From Pseudomonas sp. UMAB-08 (GTDB lineage Bacteria; Pseudomonadota; Gammaproteobacteria; Pseudomonadales; Pseudomonadaceae), in contig NZ_LT607421.1 of the NCBI RefSeq assembly GCF_900095225.1, positions 147,014-211,013 on the forward strand: a stretch of 64,000 bases of DNA, given 5' to 3'. Shown one piece after another: positions 1 to 9,083 of the stretch (its first letter is position 1; every line of letters starts with the position of its first letter). The position numbers and the translations under genes were made by a program. Under the pieces are notes generated by a model that searched no databases, had not been told where the DNA came from, and saw nothing but the letters and a program-made list of their open reading frames with translations.

Positions 1-205
1 TTTTGCTAGCGCTTCGCACTAGATCGCGGGCAAGCGCGCGCCCACACAGGCGGTGTGAAACCGTAGCGAGCGATGAACGATGACGCAGGATCGCGCCTAC
101 ACATAAGTTGCACCTGCGCCGGGCTCGCGTCCGGCACAGGCACTATTCAGGTGCAGGCCAGGCGCTTTAGAGTGATCTGGTTAGAACCACAGGAGGACTC
201 CGTCC
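1..205. promoter_or_regulatory. Leader region upstream of eutB with a degenerate REP-like palindrome
   Basis: No gene is supported here. Bases 20-110 contain two degenerate REP-like arms around ATCGCGGGCAAGC and ATCGCGCCTACA, similar in style to the better REPs elsewhere in the window. A GC-rich inverted repeat around GCCGGGC/GTCCGGC lies near 117-138. An AGGAGG ribosome binding site at about 191-196 sets the eutB start. I cannot place a promoter with confidence; in Pseudomonas eutBC usually follow an ethanolamine permease gene, which would lie outside the window. Confidence 0.35.
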
Positions 206-1600
206 ATGGCTGCTTTTGCCCATACCGTCGGCGCCCAGACCCACCGCTTCGACAGCCTCAAGGACGTCATGGCCAAGGCCAGCCCCGCACGCTCCGGCGA
301 CTTTCTCGCGGGTGTTGCGGCGCTCAATGACGGCGAGCGTGTCGCCGCGCAGATGGCGCTAGCCGACATTCCGCTCAAGCATTTTCTTGAAGAGGCCCTG
401 ATCCCTTACGAAGACGATGAAGTCACCCGACTGATCATCGACACCCACGATAAACAGGCGTTTGCCATCGTCAGCCACCTCACGGTCGGCGGCCTGCGCG
501 ACTGGCTGCTCAGCGATCACGCCAATGAAGACAGCCTGCGCGCCCTCGCCCCCGGCCTGACCCCGGAAATGGCAGCAGCCGTGTCGAAGATCATGCGCGT
601 GCAGGATCTGGTGCTGGTGGCGCAGAAAATTCGTGTCGTCACCCGTTTTCGCGGGACGATGGGCTTGCGTGGACGCCTCTCGACCCGACTGCAACCCAAT
701 CACCCCACCGACGAACCGGCCGGGATCGCCGCGAGCATCCTCGACGGGCTGCTGTACGGTAATGGCGACGCCATGATCGGCATCAACCCGGCCACCGACA
801 GCACGTCATCCATCTGCACACTTCTGGAAATGCTCGACGCAATCATCCAGCGCTATGAGATCCCGACTCAAGCCTGCGTGCTGACCCATGTCACCACCTC
901 GATCGAGGTGATCAATCGCGGCGTGCCGCTGGACCTGGTGTTCCAGTCCATCGCTGGAACCGAAGCGGCCAACGCCAGTTTCGGCATCAATTTGAATGTG
1001 CTGCAGGAAGGTTATGACGCAGGCCTGAGCCTGAAACGCGGGACGCTCGGGCACAACCTGATGTATTTCGAAACCGGCCAAGGCAGCGCCCTCTCGGCCA
1101 ACGCTCACCACGGCATCGATCAACAGACCTGCGAAACCCGCGCCTACGCCGTGGCCCGACACTTCAAGCCGTTTCTGGTGAACACCGTGGTCGGCTTTAT
1201 CGGCCCTGAATACCTGTACAACGGCAAGCAGATCATCCGTGCCGGTCTTGAAGATCACTTCTGCGGCAAGCTGCTCGGCGTGCCGATGGGCTGTGACATC
1301 TGCTACACCAACCATGCCGAAGCCGACCAGGACGACATGGACACCCTGCTGACGTTGCTGGGGGTGGCCGGGATCAACTTCATCATGGGCATCCCGGGCT
1401 CGGACGACATCATGCTCAATTACCAGACCACCTCGTTTCACGATGCCCTGTATGCGCGGCAGACCCTGGGTCTGAGGCCCGCCCCGGAATTCGAGGCATG
1501 GCTGGCAAAAATGGGTATTTTTACCCAGACCGATGGTCGCGTGCGTTTCGGTGACAACTTGCCGCCGGCCTTCCGCCACGCCCTGGCACATTTAGGATGA
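206..1600 (+). CDS. eutB: Ethanolamine ammonia-lyase, large subunit EutB
   Basis: Catalytic large subunit (464 aa, close to the usual ~455) of the adenosylcobalamin-dependent enzyme that splits ethanolamine into acetaldehyde and ammonia. The sequence is full length and strongly EutB-like, with the segments [37 protein letters not shown] and [18 protein letters not shown], which belong to the TIM-barrel active site. The ATG is preceded by AGGAGG at good spacing. It overlaps eutC by ATGA, so the subunits are translationally coupled. No carboxysome-type eut shell genes are present, which fits the simple permease-eutBC arrangement of pseudomonads. The need for B12 links it to the btuB- and btuF-like genes at 29.3 and 33.8 kb. 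Confidence 0.97.
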   Translation: MAAFAHTVGAQTHRFDSLKDVMAKASPARSGDFLAGVAALNDGERVAAQMALADIPLKHFLEEALIPYEDDEVTRLIIDTHDKQAFAIVSHLTVGGLRDWLLSDHANEDSLRALAPGLTPEMAAAVSKIMRVQDLVLVAQKIRVVTRFRGTMGLRGRLSTRLQPNHPTDEPAGIAASILDGLLYGNGDAMIGINPATDSTSSICTLLEMLDAIIQRYEIPTQACVLTHVTTSIEVINRGVPLDLVFQSIAGTEAANASFGINLNVLQEGYDAGLSLKRGTLGHNLMYFETGQGSALSANAHHGIDQQTCETRAYAVARHFKPFLVNTVVGFIGPEYLYNGKQIIRAGLEDHFCGKLLGVPMGCDICYTNHAEADQDDMDTLLTLLGVAGINFIMGIPGSDDIMLNYQTTSFHDALYARQTLGLRPAPEFEAWLAKMGIFTQTDGRVRFGDNLPPAFRHALAHLG

Positions 1601-2472
1601 GTGAGCTGCCCATGGTCGAGCTACCCATAGATGGACTGCCTGAAGAGCAGACTGTTTTACCCGCCGACAGCCAGAACCCGTGGCTGGAACTGCGCCGCCT
1701 TACGCCCGCGCGGATAGCCCTCGGACGCACCGGCACCAGCCTGCCGACAAGCGCGCAGCTGGACTTTCAGTACGCACATGCTCAAGCCCGCGATGCCGTG
1801 CACCTGCCCTTCGACCATGCAGGGCTCAGCGTCCAAATGGCCGAACGCGGGCGTGACACTCTGCTGCTGCACAGCGCAGCGCTTGACCGCAACAGCTATC
1901 TACAACGCCCTGACCTGGGCCGTCGTTTAAACGAAGCCTCCGCTCAACAGTTGCGCGACTATGCCCTGGCCCACCCTGGCGGCGTCGATCTGGCGGTGGT
2001 GATCGCCGACGGCCTGTCGTCGCTGGCAGTCCATCGGCATGCCCTGCCATTTCTGGCGCGAATGGAAGAACAGGCCCTGGCCGAAGGCTGGTCACTGTCG
2101 CCAGTGATTCTGGTGGAGCAAGGCCGAGTGGCGGTGGCCGACGAAATCGGCGAGTTGCTTGGGGCAAAGATGGTGGTGATCCTGATCGGCGAACGCCCCG
2201 GTCTCAGCTCGCCGGACAGCCTGGGCCTGTATTTCACCTACGGCCCGAAGGTCGGCCTGACCGATGCTTATCGCAACTGCATTTCCAATGTTCGCGTGGA
2301 GGGTTTGAGCTACGGCATGGCCGCTCACCGCCTGCTTTACTTGATGCGTGAAGCCTGTCGACGGCAGCTTTCGGGGGTCAATCTAAAGGATGAAGCCCAG
2401 CTTCATACCCTGGAATCGGATGCACCACTCCCGATGAGCAGCAATTTCCTGCTGGCGAAGCCCAAAGACTGA
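1597..2472 (+). CDS. eutC: Ethanolamine ammonia-lyase, small subunit EutC
   Basis: Small subunit (291 aa) that completes the B12 binding site of ethanolamine ammonia-lyase. EutC-typical segments include [20 protein letters not shown], the [19 protein letters not shown] core, [26 protein letters not shown] and [19 protein letters not shown]. The first about 30 residues are a poorly conserved extension. The ATG at 1597 overlaps the eutB stop by four bases, so the two are co-translated. The gene ends just before an acetyltransferase gene. Confidence 0.96.
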   Translation: MSELPMVELPIDGLPEEQTVLPADSQNPWLELRRLTPARIALGRTGTSLPTSAQLDFQYAHAQARDAVHLPFDHAGLSVQMAERGRDTLLLHSAALDRNSYLQRPDLGRRLNEASAQQLRDYALAHPGGVDLAVVIADGLSSLAVHRHALPFLARMEEQALAEGWSLSPVILVEQGRVAVADEIGELLGAKMVVILIGERPGLSSPDSLGLYFTYGPKVGLTDAYRNCISNVRVEGLSYGMAAHRLLYLMREACRRQLSGVNLKDEAQLHTLESDAPLPMSSNFLLAKPKD

Positions 2473-2576
2473 AGGTCATTGGATTGCGCTTTCTAAATGC
2501 TTTAGGCAGCATCGAAAACGACTGGCTGAGCGACCCGTTCGCTGTCATCCCCCATTGTGAAGTTGAGGCCCATCGT

Positions 2577-3035
2577 ATGCGGATCATTCAAGCCACCCTG
2601 GAGCACCTGGACCTGCTGAGCCCGCTGTTCGTCAAATACCGCGAGTTTTACGGCGAGCTGCCTTTCCCCGATTCATCCCGCGCCTTTCTGGAAAAACGTC
2701 TGCGTCGCAAAGAGTCGGTGATTTACCTGGCACTGCACGATGACGACGACAGCAAGCTGCTTGGCTTCTGCCAGCTTTACCCCAGTTTTTCGTCGCTGTC
2801 GCTCAAGCGTGTGTGGATTCTCAACGACATCTACGTCGCCGAAGACGCCCGCCGCCAACTGGTCGCCGACCATCTGATCCAGAAAGCAAAAAAAATGGCC
2901 AAGGAAACCCACGCGGTGCGCATGCGCGTTTCTACCAGCAGCAACAATGACGTGGCGCAGAAAGTCTACGAGTCCATCGGCTTCAAAGAAGACACGCAGT
3001 TCAAGAACTACGTGTTGCCGATCAACGAGGATTGA
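2577..3035 (+). CDS. GNAT family N-acetyltransferase
   Basis: Cytoplasmic GCN5-related acetyltransferase of 152 aa, substrate not predictable. It starts MRIIQATLEHLDLLSPLFVK and shows the GNAT fold order: an N-terminal strand-helix, the core strands LGFCQLYPSFSSLSLKRVWILNDIYV, the acetyl-CoA loop region EDARRQLVADHLIQKAKKMA, and the C-terminal VYESIGFKED motif. A TTG further upstream (2484) is in frame, but the ATG at 2577 gives the usual family start. It sits directly downstream of eutC in an arrangement I recall from P. aeruginosa (PA4026), so this is core content. Confidence 0.85.
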   Translation: MRIIQATLEHLDLLSPLFVKYREFYGELPFPDSSRAFLEKRLRRKESVIYLALHDDDDSKLLGFCQLYPSFSSLSLKRVWILNDIYVAEDARRQLVADHLIQKAKKMAKETHAVRMRVSTSSNNDVAQKVYESIGFKEDTQFKNYVLPINED

Positions 3036-3051
3036 TTCAAGCCCACTCACC

Positions 3052-3092
3052 GACAGGCAATCGCCCACAGATTCTGCGGGCGATTGCCTACG
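3052..3092 (+). terminator. Long hairpin after the GNAT gene
   Basis: GGCAATCGCCC (from about 3057) pairs with GGGCGATTGCC about 11 bases later, a perfect 11-bp stem. The T-run that should follow is weak, so this could be a rho-independent terminator with a poor tail or a REP-like palindrome. Confidence 0.5.
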
Positions 3093-3280
3093 AACAAACT
3101 GATACGGTCTGATCGGCCTGCACCCGCTCCCCCTCCGCGCATAAAAAACATTCTATTGACATACTTCGCGACAAACTGACGGGGCATTAGAGGGTTGCCC
3201 CCCTATAATGCAGCCCATATCGCCCCAGCATTCCCCTTAGCACACGACCCAGAATCAGGTCATCTACACAGGTGCCGTAC

Positions 3281-3928
3281 ATGGACTTCAACCCGATCGA
3301 CATTATTTTGCATCTCGACGTGTACCTCGACATGCTCGTCACCAACTACGGCGTCTGGATCTACGCGATCCTGTTTCTCGTCATTTTCTGCGAGACAGGG
3401 TTGGTGGTCATGCCATTCCTGCCCGGTGACTCATTACTGTTCATCGCTGGCGCGGTTGCAGCCGGTGGTGGCATGGACCCGGTCCTGCTCGCCGGCCTGC
3501 TGATGCTGGCGGCGATTCTTGGTGACAGCACTAACTACGTGATCGGCCGAACAGCAGGCGAAAAACTGTTCAGCAACCCGAACTCGAAAATTTTCCGGCG
3601 CGACTACCTGCAACAAACCCATGACTTCTATGATCGCCATGGCGGTAAAACCGTAACGCTGGCGCGCTTCCTGCCCATCATCCGCACCTTCGCCCCCTTT
3701 GTTGCGGGCGTGGCCAAGATGCCCTACCCGCGCTTTTTAGGTTTTAGCGTACTGGGCACTGTCGCCTGGGTCGGTGGGCTGGTCACCCTGGGTTACTTCT
3801 TCGGCAACGTACCGTTCATCAAGAAGAACCTGTCGTTGCTCGTGGTCGCGATCATTCTGCTGTCACTGATGCCGATGATCATTGGCCTGGTGCGCGGGCG
3901 TCTGGCCCGTTCAGCTGCTGCGCGCTGA
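3281..3928 (+). CDS. DedA family membrane protein
   Basis: Inner-membrane DedA/SNARE-associated (VTT domain) protein, 215 aa from the ATG at 3281 (a GTG three codons upstream is also possible). Family landmarks are visible: FCETGLVVMPFLPGDSLLFIAG, GDSTNYVIGRTAGEKLF, and the arginine-rich ARFLPIIRTFAPFVAG motif, followed by hydrophobic segments and a basic C-terminal tail (RGRLARSAAAR). DedA proteins are implicated in undecaprenyl-phosphate or phospholipid translocation and membrane homeostasis; which applies here is unknown. The stop is six bases before the start of the mtfA-like gene, suggesting co-transcription. Confidence 0.93.
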   Translation: MDFNPIDIILHLDVYLDMLVTNYGVWIYAILFLVIFCETGLVVMPFLPGDSLLFIAGAVAAGGGMDPVLLAGLLMLAAILGDSTNYVIGRTAGEKLFSNPNSKIFRRDYLQQTHDFYDRHGGKTVTLARFLPIIRTFAPFVAGVAKMPYPRFLGFSVLGTVAWVGGLVTLGYFFGNVPFIKKNLSLLVVAIILLSLMPMIIGLVRGRLARSAAAR

Positions 3929-3934
3929 CACTTG

Positions 3935-4747
3935 ATGTGGTCGCTTGGCGCCTGGCACAGAAGCCGGATTCTCGACCAGCATCCGGTCGATCAACAGGTC
4001 TGGGATCGCGTCCGGCAACGGCTGGCGATTCTCGACGGGTTAAATGCCGAGGAGGATCAGCGCCTGCGCGAACGCAGCGTGCTGTTCCTTCAGGACAAGC
4101 ACTTGACCGCCCTGCCCGGCGTCGAACTGGACGACGAGCAACGTCTGTTTCTCGCCGCCCAGGCACAATTGCCGCTGCTCAACCTTGATGAGTTGAACTG
4201 GTACCAGGGTTTTCACGAACTGGTGCTGTACCCGGACGACTTCATCAGCCCGCAACGCCATCGCGACAGCAACGGCGTCGAGCATGAATGGAACGGCAAA
4301 CACAGCGGCGAAGCCTGGTCCCAAGGGCCGGTGATTCTGGCGTGGCCGGGGGTGTTGTCCAGCGGTGGCTGGCACGCCTATAACCTGGTCATCCATGAAC
4401 TGGCGCATAAGCTCGACATGCTCGATGGCGCCGCCAATGGGGTGCCGCCGCTGCACAGCGACATGCGCAGCAGCGACTGGGCCAGCGTCATGCAAACGGC
4501 TTACGACGACCTCAACCGACAACTGGATCACCACCCGCACGCCCAACCGGCCATCGATCCGTACGCCGCAGAAAACCCTGCAGAATTCTTCGCCGTCACC
4601 AGCGAGTACTTCTTCAGCGCGCCGAACCTGTTGATCGCGGCCTATCCAGCCGTCTACGAACAGCTGAAAGCCTTCTACCGGCAAGACCCCCTGGCACGCC
4701 TGCGGCAACTTCGCCATGACCATCCCGCCTACAAGACCCACTACTAA
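3935..4747 (+). CDS. M90 (MtfA-like) zinc-dependent peptidase
   Basis: 270-aa cytosolic protein of the MtfA/YeeI family (peptidase family M90). The metal site is visible as VIHELAHKLDMLDG (HExxH) followed by a downstream PAEFFAVTSEYFF segment expected to supply the third ligand. In E. coli MtfA is an aminopeptidase that binds the Mlc repressor; no Mlc relation can be inferred here. The start is ATG 3935 (MWSLGAWHRSR); the TTG one codon earlier is an alternative. It lies six bases after dedA and upstream of ppa, a conserved Pseudomonas order. Confidence 0.88.
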   Translation: MWSLGAWHRSRILDQHPVDQQVWDRVRQRLAILDGLNAEEDQRLRERSVLFLQDKHLTALPGVELDDEQRLFLAAQAQLPLLNLDELNWYQGFHELVLYPDDFISPQRHRDSNGVEHEWNGKHSGEAWSQGPVILAWPGVLSSGGWHAYNLVIHELAHKLDMLDGAANGVPPLHSDMRSSDWASVMQTAYDDLNRQLDHHPHAQPAIDPYAAENPAEFFAVTSEYFFSAPNLLIAAYPAVYEQLKAFYRQDPLARLRQLRHDHPAYKTHY

Positions 4748-4771
4748 GGTCTATGGGCCAATCGCCACGCG

Positions 4772-4800
4772 TGGCAACCGGCTCTGAGTATGCCTATAAT
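4772..4800 (+). promoter_or_regulatory. Putative sigma-70 promoter of ppa
   Basis: A perfect TATAAT at 4795-4800 lies about 60 bases upstream of the ppa start. The -35 candidate TGGCAA (4772-4777) at 17-bp spacing is weak, so the call rests mainly on the -10 box and position. Confidence 0.5.
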
Positions 4801-4862
4801 CGCCACCACTTTTTGGTCGATTCGACCAAAGCCTGACTGGTCAACTACGGGGGCAACGCCCA

Positions 4863-5390
4863 ATGAGCTATAGCAAGATTCCGGCTGGTAAAGACCTGCC
4901 GAACGACATCTACGTCGCGATCGAAATTCCGGCCAACCACGCGCCGATCAAATACGAAATCGACAAAGAAACCGATTGCCTGTTCGTTGACCGTTTCATG
5001 GCCACCCCCATGTTCTACCCGGCCAACTACGGTTTCATCCCGAACACCCTGGCTGACGACGGCGACCCCCTCGACGTGCTGGTCGTAACCCCTTACCCGG
5101 TTACGCCAGGCTCGGTTATCCGCGCCCGTCCGGTCGGCATCCTGCACATGACAGACGACGGCGGCGGCGATGCCAAAGTCATCGCAGTCCCGCACGACAA
5201 GCTGTCCCAGCTGTACGTCGACGTTAAAGAATACACCGACCTGCCGCCCCTGCTGCTTGAGCAAATCAAGCACTTCTTCGAGAACTACAAAGATCTCGAA
5301 AAAGGCAAATGGGTGAAAATCGAAGGTTGGGGCGATGCAGAAGCCGCTCGCACTGAAATCATGAAGTCGGTTGCTGCCTTCAAGGGCTGA
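4863..5390 (+). CDS. ppa: Inorganic pyrophosphatase
   Basis: Soluble family I pyrophosphatase of 175 aa that hydrolyses PPi to phosphate and pulls biosynthetic reactions forward. The PPase signature [12 protein letters not shown] (metal-binding aspartates) is near residue 65, together with [16 protein letters not shown] and [13 protein letters not shown]. Length matches the bacterial hexameric enzyme. A TATAAT box lies upstream and a strong terminator follows, so it is likely monocistronic and well expressed. Confidence 0.97.
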   Translation: MSYSKIPAGKDLPNDIYVAIEIPANHAPIKYEIDKETDCLFVDRFMATPMFYPANYGFIPNTLADDGDPLDVLVVTPYPVTPGSVIRARPVGILHMTDDGGGDAKVIAVPHDKLSQLYVDVKEYTDLPPLLLEQIKHFFENYKDLEKGKWVKIEGWGDAEAARTEIMKSVAAFKG

Positions 5391-5424
5391 TCGACGACGG
5401 TTGCTGCGCCAGTAGCACCGTGAA

Positions 5425-5464
5425 AGAGCCTTGGCTTCTTGATGAGAAGCCAGGGCTTTTTTTC
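5425..5464 (+). terminator. Rho-independent terminator of ppa
   Basis: AGAGCCTTGGCTTCT pairs imperfectly with AGAAGCCAGGGCT around a TGATG-type loop and is followed by a run of seven T. Confidence 0.85.
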
Positions 5465-5628
5465 GCCTCGAACTTCTGTTGTTTACCGGTCACGAAACAC
5501 TGATGGAAACCCCCTACAAAGCAGCCTCACGCCTGTAGTACGCGCGCTCATTTCGCGATTTGACGCACCGCTCATTTGAACACCTCGTTTATTTAAACAA
5601 GCTCACGACCTCCGTAAACTCGGTGCTT

Positions 5629-6363
5629 ATGAAGACATCAGGTGATCGCTTACGCGCCCTCCTTCGGGAGTGCCATCTCTCAGCCACGGACTTTGCCGCC
5701 AATCGCCAAGTGACGCCGCAGCACGTGAACAACTGGTTCAAGCGCGGCATCCCTATGGCCCGACTGGTGGAAGTGGCTGAATTATTGACCGTCAACCCAC
5801 AGTGGCTGCGCTCGGGTGATGGGCCCAAACACCCGAAAGAACGCATCGAGAACACCTACAACAACAGCAGCACTTCAGTCGCCATCCGGGCAGACGCCCC
5901 GCTGTCCTCCGAAGACGTGCGCGTGCCATTGCTCAAGGAAATCGCATCCACCCACGGCCCTGGCCGAACCGTCGTCGCCGAAGCCCCCGGCCGTAAAGTC
6001 CGCCTGTCGTTGCACACCCTGCAAGCCATGAACATCGACCCCAGCAACGCCGTGTGTGCCGCGATCATCGGCAACAGCATGGCCGAGACGATCCAGGACG
6101 GCTCGATCATCGGCATAGACCGCGGAACGACACAGGTCATCGACGGCGAAATGTACGCCCTCGAACACGACGGCATGCTCCGCGTGAAATACCTCTATCG
6201 CCTGCCCTGCGGCGCCATGCGCCTACGCAGCCACAACAGCGCCGAATACCCGGACGAGTTTTTTAGCGCCGAACAAATCAAGAAACAAAACATTCGGGTC
6301 ATGGGCTGGGTATTTTGGTGGTCAACATTAAACACCCGCCGACAAACGGCATCGTTTCGGTAA
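5629..6363 (+). CDS. XRE-HTH/S24 LexA-like repressor (phage CI type)
   Basis: 244-aa two-domain regulator. Residues about 5-65 form a helix-turn-helix (LRALLRECHLSATDFAANRQV...HVNNWFKRGIPMARL), then comes a linker. The S24 peptidase-like domain carries the serine motif GNSMAETIQDGSII and the lysine segment MLRVKYLYR, expected of RecA-stimulated self-cleavage. The ATG at 5629 is chosen because it starts the HTH domain; an upstream TTG would add 23 unrelated residues. There is no recognisable phage module beside it. It marks the start of an accessory stretch that includes darTG, so it may be a relic regulator of a lost mobile element or a stand-alone SOS-type switch. Confidence 0.85.
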   Translation: MKTSGDRLRALLRECHLSATDFAANRQVTPQHVNNWFKRGIPMARLVEVAELLTVNPQWLRSGDGPKHPKERIENTYNNSSTSVAIRADAPLSSEDVRVPLLKEIASTHGPGRTVVAEAPGRKVRLSLHTLQAMNIDPSNAVCAAIIGNSMAETIQDGSIIGIDRGTTQVIDGEMYALEHDGMLRVKYLYRLPCGAMRLRSHNSAEYPDEFFSAEQIKKQNIRVMGWVFWWSTLNTRRQTASFR

Positions 6364-6601
6364 TCGTGCTAAACCTCGTGCTCACGATTGAGCGGGCGCC
6401 CTCGATCACGTCCCTGACGCAGAACGAGAATGATCGGCCCAAACGCTGGGCATCAGGCACTAACCCAAGTATGCTACGCGCCTCGTTTTAGACGCCCCGA
6501 ACGCTACGTTCGCGTCGCCCCCCATTCAGTCGCCCCCGTTGCGGGTCGCACATTTTGAAGGCGGTTGCGGTTTACCAAAAATAAACCAAAACCGTCCCCG
6601 A

Positions 6602-6628
6602 GAAGCCGGCCACAAGCCGGCTTTTTAA
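6602..6628 (+). terminator. Strong hairpin terminator in the S24-darT interval
   Basis: AAGCCGGC, loop CACAA, then GCCGGCTT followed by TTT AATT. No gene sits directly before it; it may end the S24 transcript, a lost gene, or a small RNA starting around 6500. Confidence 0.75.
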
Positions 6629-6870
6629 TTGTCCGAAATAATCCCCAAAAAGTCCTGAAAAACCTCTTTATCGAGCCCGCCGCACGCAATCGCGGCTCGT
6701 TGGAATGCAACCTGTCATGCAGCGAAAAGAAAGTTTCAGGAACACATGTACCCCTGACGTGTCGTCGGCGGCGACGCGATACCGTGACGTGTCGCAAAAA
6801 CTAAAAAACAGCGACACGTAAATCTCATACTCCTCCACTGACGCCATGAGTTGGAGCGCCCCACCGCTTC

Positions 6871-6972
6871 AAATGGATACCGCAAGGCCGTCAAGCAGAA
6901 ACACGCACCGTCCTCAAGCGCGGCATCGAGGCGCGTACTGTCTTGGTCGAGTTGAAACAGGCGGTACCGTCG
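6871..6972 (+). pseudogene. Possible relic of a Fic-family protein N-terminus
   Basis: Frame 1 reads KWIPQGRQAETRTVLKRGIE then ARTVLVELKQAV. This resembles the start of Fic/DOC AMP-transferases as I know them (KW-IPQ, ETRAVLKACIEARTALAELKQAA). The typical PYNDLPPLPP segment between KWIPQ and ETR is missing, and the IPN...EIENI stretch that should follow is absent. There is a stop codon just upstream in the same frame (6847-6849) and no start codon. If correct, a fic gene once stood here and was destroyed near the darTG insertion. The match is short, from memory, and could be chance. Confidence 0.35.
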
Positions 6973-7094
6973 CACCGAAAGACTTTTCAATACTTTTTGT
7001 CCCAGATTCTGATATCGAGAGGCTCTGCACGAAAAAAAATGCACGAGGCAGGTGTTAAGGTGTGTCTCACCGTGAATCGGGGAATGTTTCTTAG

Positions 7095-7739
7095 ATGATT
7101 TATAGCAGTCTGAATCCAGAGAAGGCTCTGATTTGGCGGATCGTCCACCGCGGTAATCTGCCCTGGATTCTGGACAACGGTCTGCATTGCGCCAGCTCCG
7201 AGGTGCAGGCGCCGCAGTACGTGAATATTGGCAACGCTGACTTAATCGACAAACGCCGCACTCGCAGTGTTCCTATTGCTCCTGCAGGCGTGTTGGCCGA
7301 CTACGTGCCCTTCTACTTCACCCCCTTCTCTGTGATGATGAAAAACATTCACTCCGGGTGGAGTGTTCAGCAGCGCAGCAACGACGAGATCGTGATTCTG
7401 GTCTCCAGCCTGTACCGCGTCGAACAGCTTGGCCTACCGTTCGTCTTCACAAACGCACATGCCTACCCGGATTGGACAGACTATTACAGCGATCTGGCGA
7501 ATCTCCGCGAGATCGATTGGTCTATCCTTCAACGGCGTGACTTTAAACGTGATCCTGATGACCCTCGAAAGATGGAGCGTTATCAGGCCGAAGCGCTGAT
7601 TCACCACCACCTACCGATTACAGGACTCCTTGGCATCATGTGCTACACCGATGCAATGAAAGAACGCATAGAGCAGGACGTCGCCGCTAGAGGCCTGACG
7701 TTGTCTGTCCATGCGCGTCCGGGATGGTATTTCCAATGA
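7095..7739 (+). CDS. darT: DarT toxin: ssDNA thymidine ADP-ribosyltransferase (DUF4433)
   Basis: 214-aa toxin of the DarT family, which uses NAD+ to ADP-ribosylate thymidines in single-stranded DNA and so blocks replication. It functions as a toxin-antitoxin and anti-phage module. DarT features are clear: the N-terminal [21 protein letters not shown] (NAD-binding H/N region), [15 protein letters not shown], and the catalytic-glutamate helix [15 protein letters not shown] near residue 155. Length matches the family. Its stop overlaps darG by ATGA, the standard toxin-first arrangement. It is flanked upstream by decayed DNA and is probably horizontally acquired. Sequence specificity of the modification cannot be read from the sequence. 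Confidence 0.92.
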   Translation: MIYSSLNPEKALIWRIVHRGNLPWILDNGLHCASSEVQAPQYVNIGNADLIDKRRTRSVPIAPAGVLADYVPFYFTPFSVMMKNIHSGWSVQQRSNDEIVILVSSLYRVEQLGLPFVFTNAHAYPDWTDYYSDLANLREIDWSILQRRDFKRDPDDPRKMERYQAEALIHHHLPITGLLGIMCYTDAMKERIEQDVAARGLTLSVHARPGWYFQ

Positions 7740-8824
7740 TCAGATTCACCCAAGGCAACCTTCTGGAAGCCAAGACCGAAGCCCTCGTCAATACGGTGAA
7801 TACCGTTGGCGTGATGGGTAAAGGTATCGCGCTGATGTTCAAAGAGCGCTTCGCAGAGAATTACCGTCTGTACTCGGCTGCCTGCAAGGCTGGGGAAGTG
7901 GAGACAGGCAAAGTTCACGTAACCGCAGTCAACGAGCTGGAAGGACCCCGCTGGATCGTAAACTTCCCTACCAAACGTCACTGGCGATCACCTTCGCAGA
8001 TGGCATGGGTGACGGAAGGCCTGCATGATCTGCGCCGTTTTTTGATTGAAAATCAGGTTAAGTCTGTGGCCGTTCCACCGCTGGGCGCCGGTAACGGTGG
8101 CTTAAAATGGCCTGAGGTCCGCGAACAGATTGTTGCTGTGTTGAGTGATCTGGATGTGGACGTCTTGGTGTACGAACCTTCCAGCCAGTATCTGAATGTC
8201 GCCAAACGTAGCGGAGTGGAAAAACTCACGCCTGCTCGCGCGCTCATAGCCGAATTGGTTCGACGCTATTGGGTTTTAGGCATGGAATGCAGCCTGCTTG
8301 AGATTCAGAAGCTGGCCTGGTTCCTGGAGCGCGCCATAGAAAAGCTACCAGGCGCCGAGAACCCTTTAAACCTTAAGTTCGTAGCTCATAAATACGGTCC
8401 GTATGCCAATCGATTGGAGCATCTGCTCAATAGTCTCGATGGTAGCTACCTGCATTGCGACAAACGCATCAGCGATGCGGGTATCAGTGATGTGATCTGG
8501 TTTGACGAAGAGCGTAAAGCCTTTTTGCAAACCTATCTCAAAACAGAAGCCAGGGAGTATTCCCAAGCCTTGGAGCGCACTGCCGAGCTGATCGATGGCT
8601 TTGAGTCGCCCTTTGGCATGGAATTATTGGCGACAGTTGATTGGTTGCTGAGCCAGGAAGGGGTTTCCCCGACCGTCCCTGCCGTGCGCGAAGCATTGAG
8701 GCATTGGGATGGTGGAGCCGGTGCTGCAGCTCGCAAAAGCAGGCTGTTCGACGACCAGGCGCTTGATATTGCGCTCAAACGCCTTACCTCCAGTAGCTTC
8801 AAGCCTGAGATGGCTACCTGCTAG
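7736..8824 (+). CDS. darG: DarG antitoxin: macrodomain DNA ADP-ribosyl-glycohydrolase
   Basis: 362-aa antitoxin. Residues about 1-150 are a macrodomain ([39 protein letters not shown], and the [13 protein letters not shown] loop) that removes ADP-ribose from DNA. Residues about 165-350 form the C-terminal domain ([38 protein letters not shown]) known in this family to bind and neutralise DarT directly. The start is ATG 7736 overlapping darT by four bases; an ATG 12 bases earlier is less likely. Both domains appear intact, so the module is probably functional. Confidence 0.92.
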   Translation: MIRFTQGNLLEAKTEALVNTVNTVGVMGKGIALMFKERFAENYRLYSAACKAGEVETGKVHVTAVNELEGPRWIVNFPTKRHWRSPSQMAWVTEGLHDLRRFLIENQVKSVAVPPLGAGNGGLKWPEVREQIVAVLSDLDVDVLVYEPSSQYLNVAKRSGVEKLTPARALIAELVRRYWVLGMECSLLEIQKLAWFLERAIEKLPGAENPLNLKFVAHKYGPYANRLEHLLNSLDGSYLHCDKRISDAGISDVIWFDEERKAFLQTYLKTEAREYSQALERTAELIDGFESPFGMELLATVDWLLSQEGVSPTVPAVREALRHWDGGAGAAARKSRLFDDQALDIALKRLTSSSFKPEMATC

Positions 8825-9083
8825 GGGTTCGTGAGACGGCCCATAGCCCCGGCAGTAAGCAGGTCGTCAATCTTCGCCTTGGCCACCAACCCACTCAAAA
8901 AACCAGCTTACGCGTGTAAAACAACACCAAACCCATCCGAATAAATGCTACCCCCCTCCTGCGTCTGTTATCTTCTGCGGACTTCATCTCCTCCTCGCCT
9001 GCTTTTCTAGCGGCAATCTGTGAGCATGCTCTGCGGCGCTGCCTTTTCGGTTCGCTGGTGTGATTGTTTACGGAAAGAACCCA
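8825..9083. other. Intergenic scar between darG and the signalling operon
   Basis: 259 bases with no supported gene. On the minus strand, 8821-8907 can be read as about 28 codons (ending [18 protein letters not shown], stop) but is closed by a stop just upstream; I do not recognise it. A possible GTG start for the histidine kinase lies at 9060. Confidence 0.4.

Larger units (their letters stand above)
6364..7094. other. 731-bp gene-poor region between the S24 regulator and darT
   Basis: No intact gene is supported. It contains a strong terminator at 6602-6628 and a possible fic N-terminal relic around 6871-6972. Several short palindromes such as CGAACGCTACGTTCG near 6499-6513 are also present. 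The base composition is less even than in flanking core genes, consistent with a scar of insertions and deletions. No tRNA or attachment-site duplication was found. Confidence 0.6.

Noticed and set aside
806..1591. 261-codon open frame on the minus strand inside eutB
   Set aside because: Lies fully inside a clear eutB reading frame on the other strand; a shadow of high-GC coding DNA with no own RBS or family.
8821..8907. Minus-strand frame ending [18 protein letters not shown]
   Set aside because: Too short (about 28 codons), closed by a stop upstream, no recognisable family.
6364..9083. att-site duplication or tRNA marking the darTG insertion
   Set aside because: No tRNA gene and no convincing direct repeat flanking the module were found by eye.
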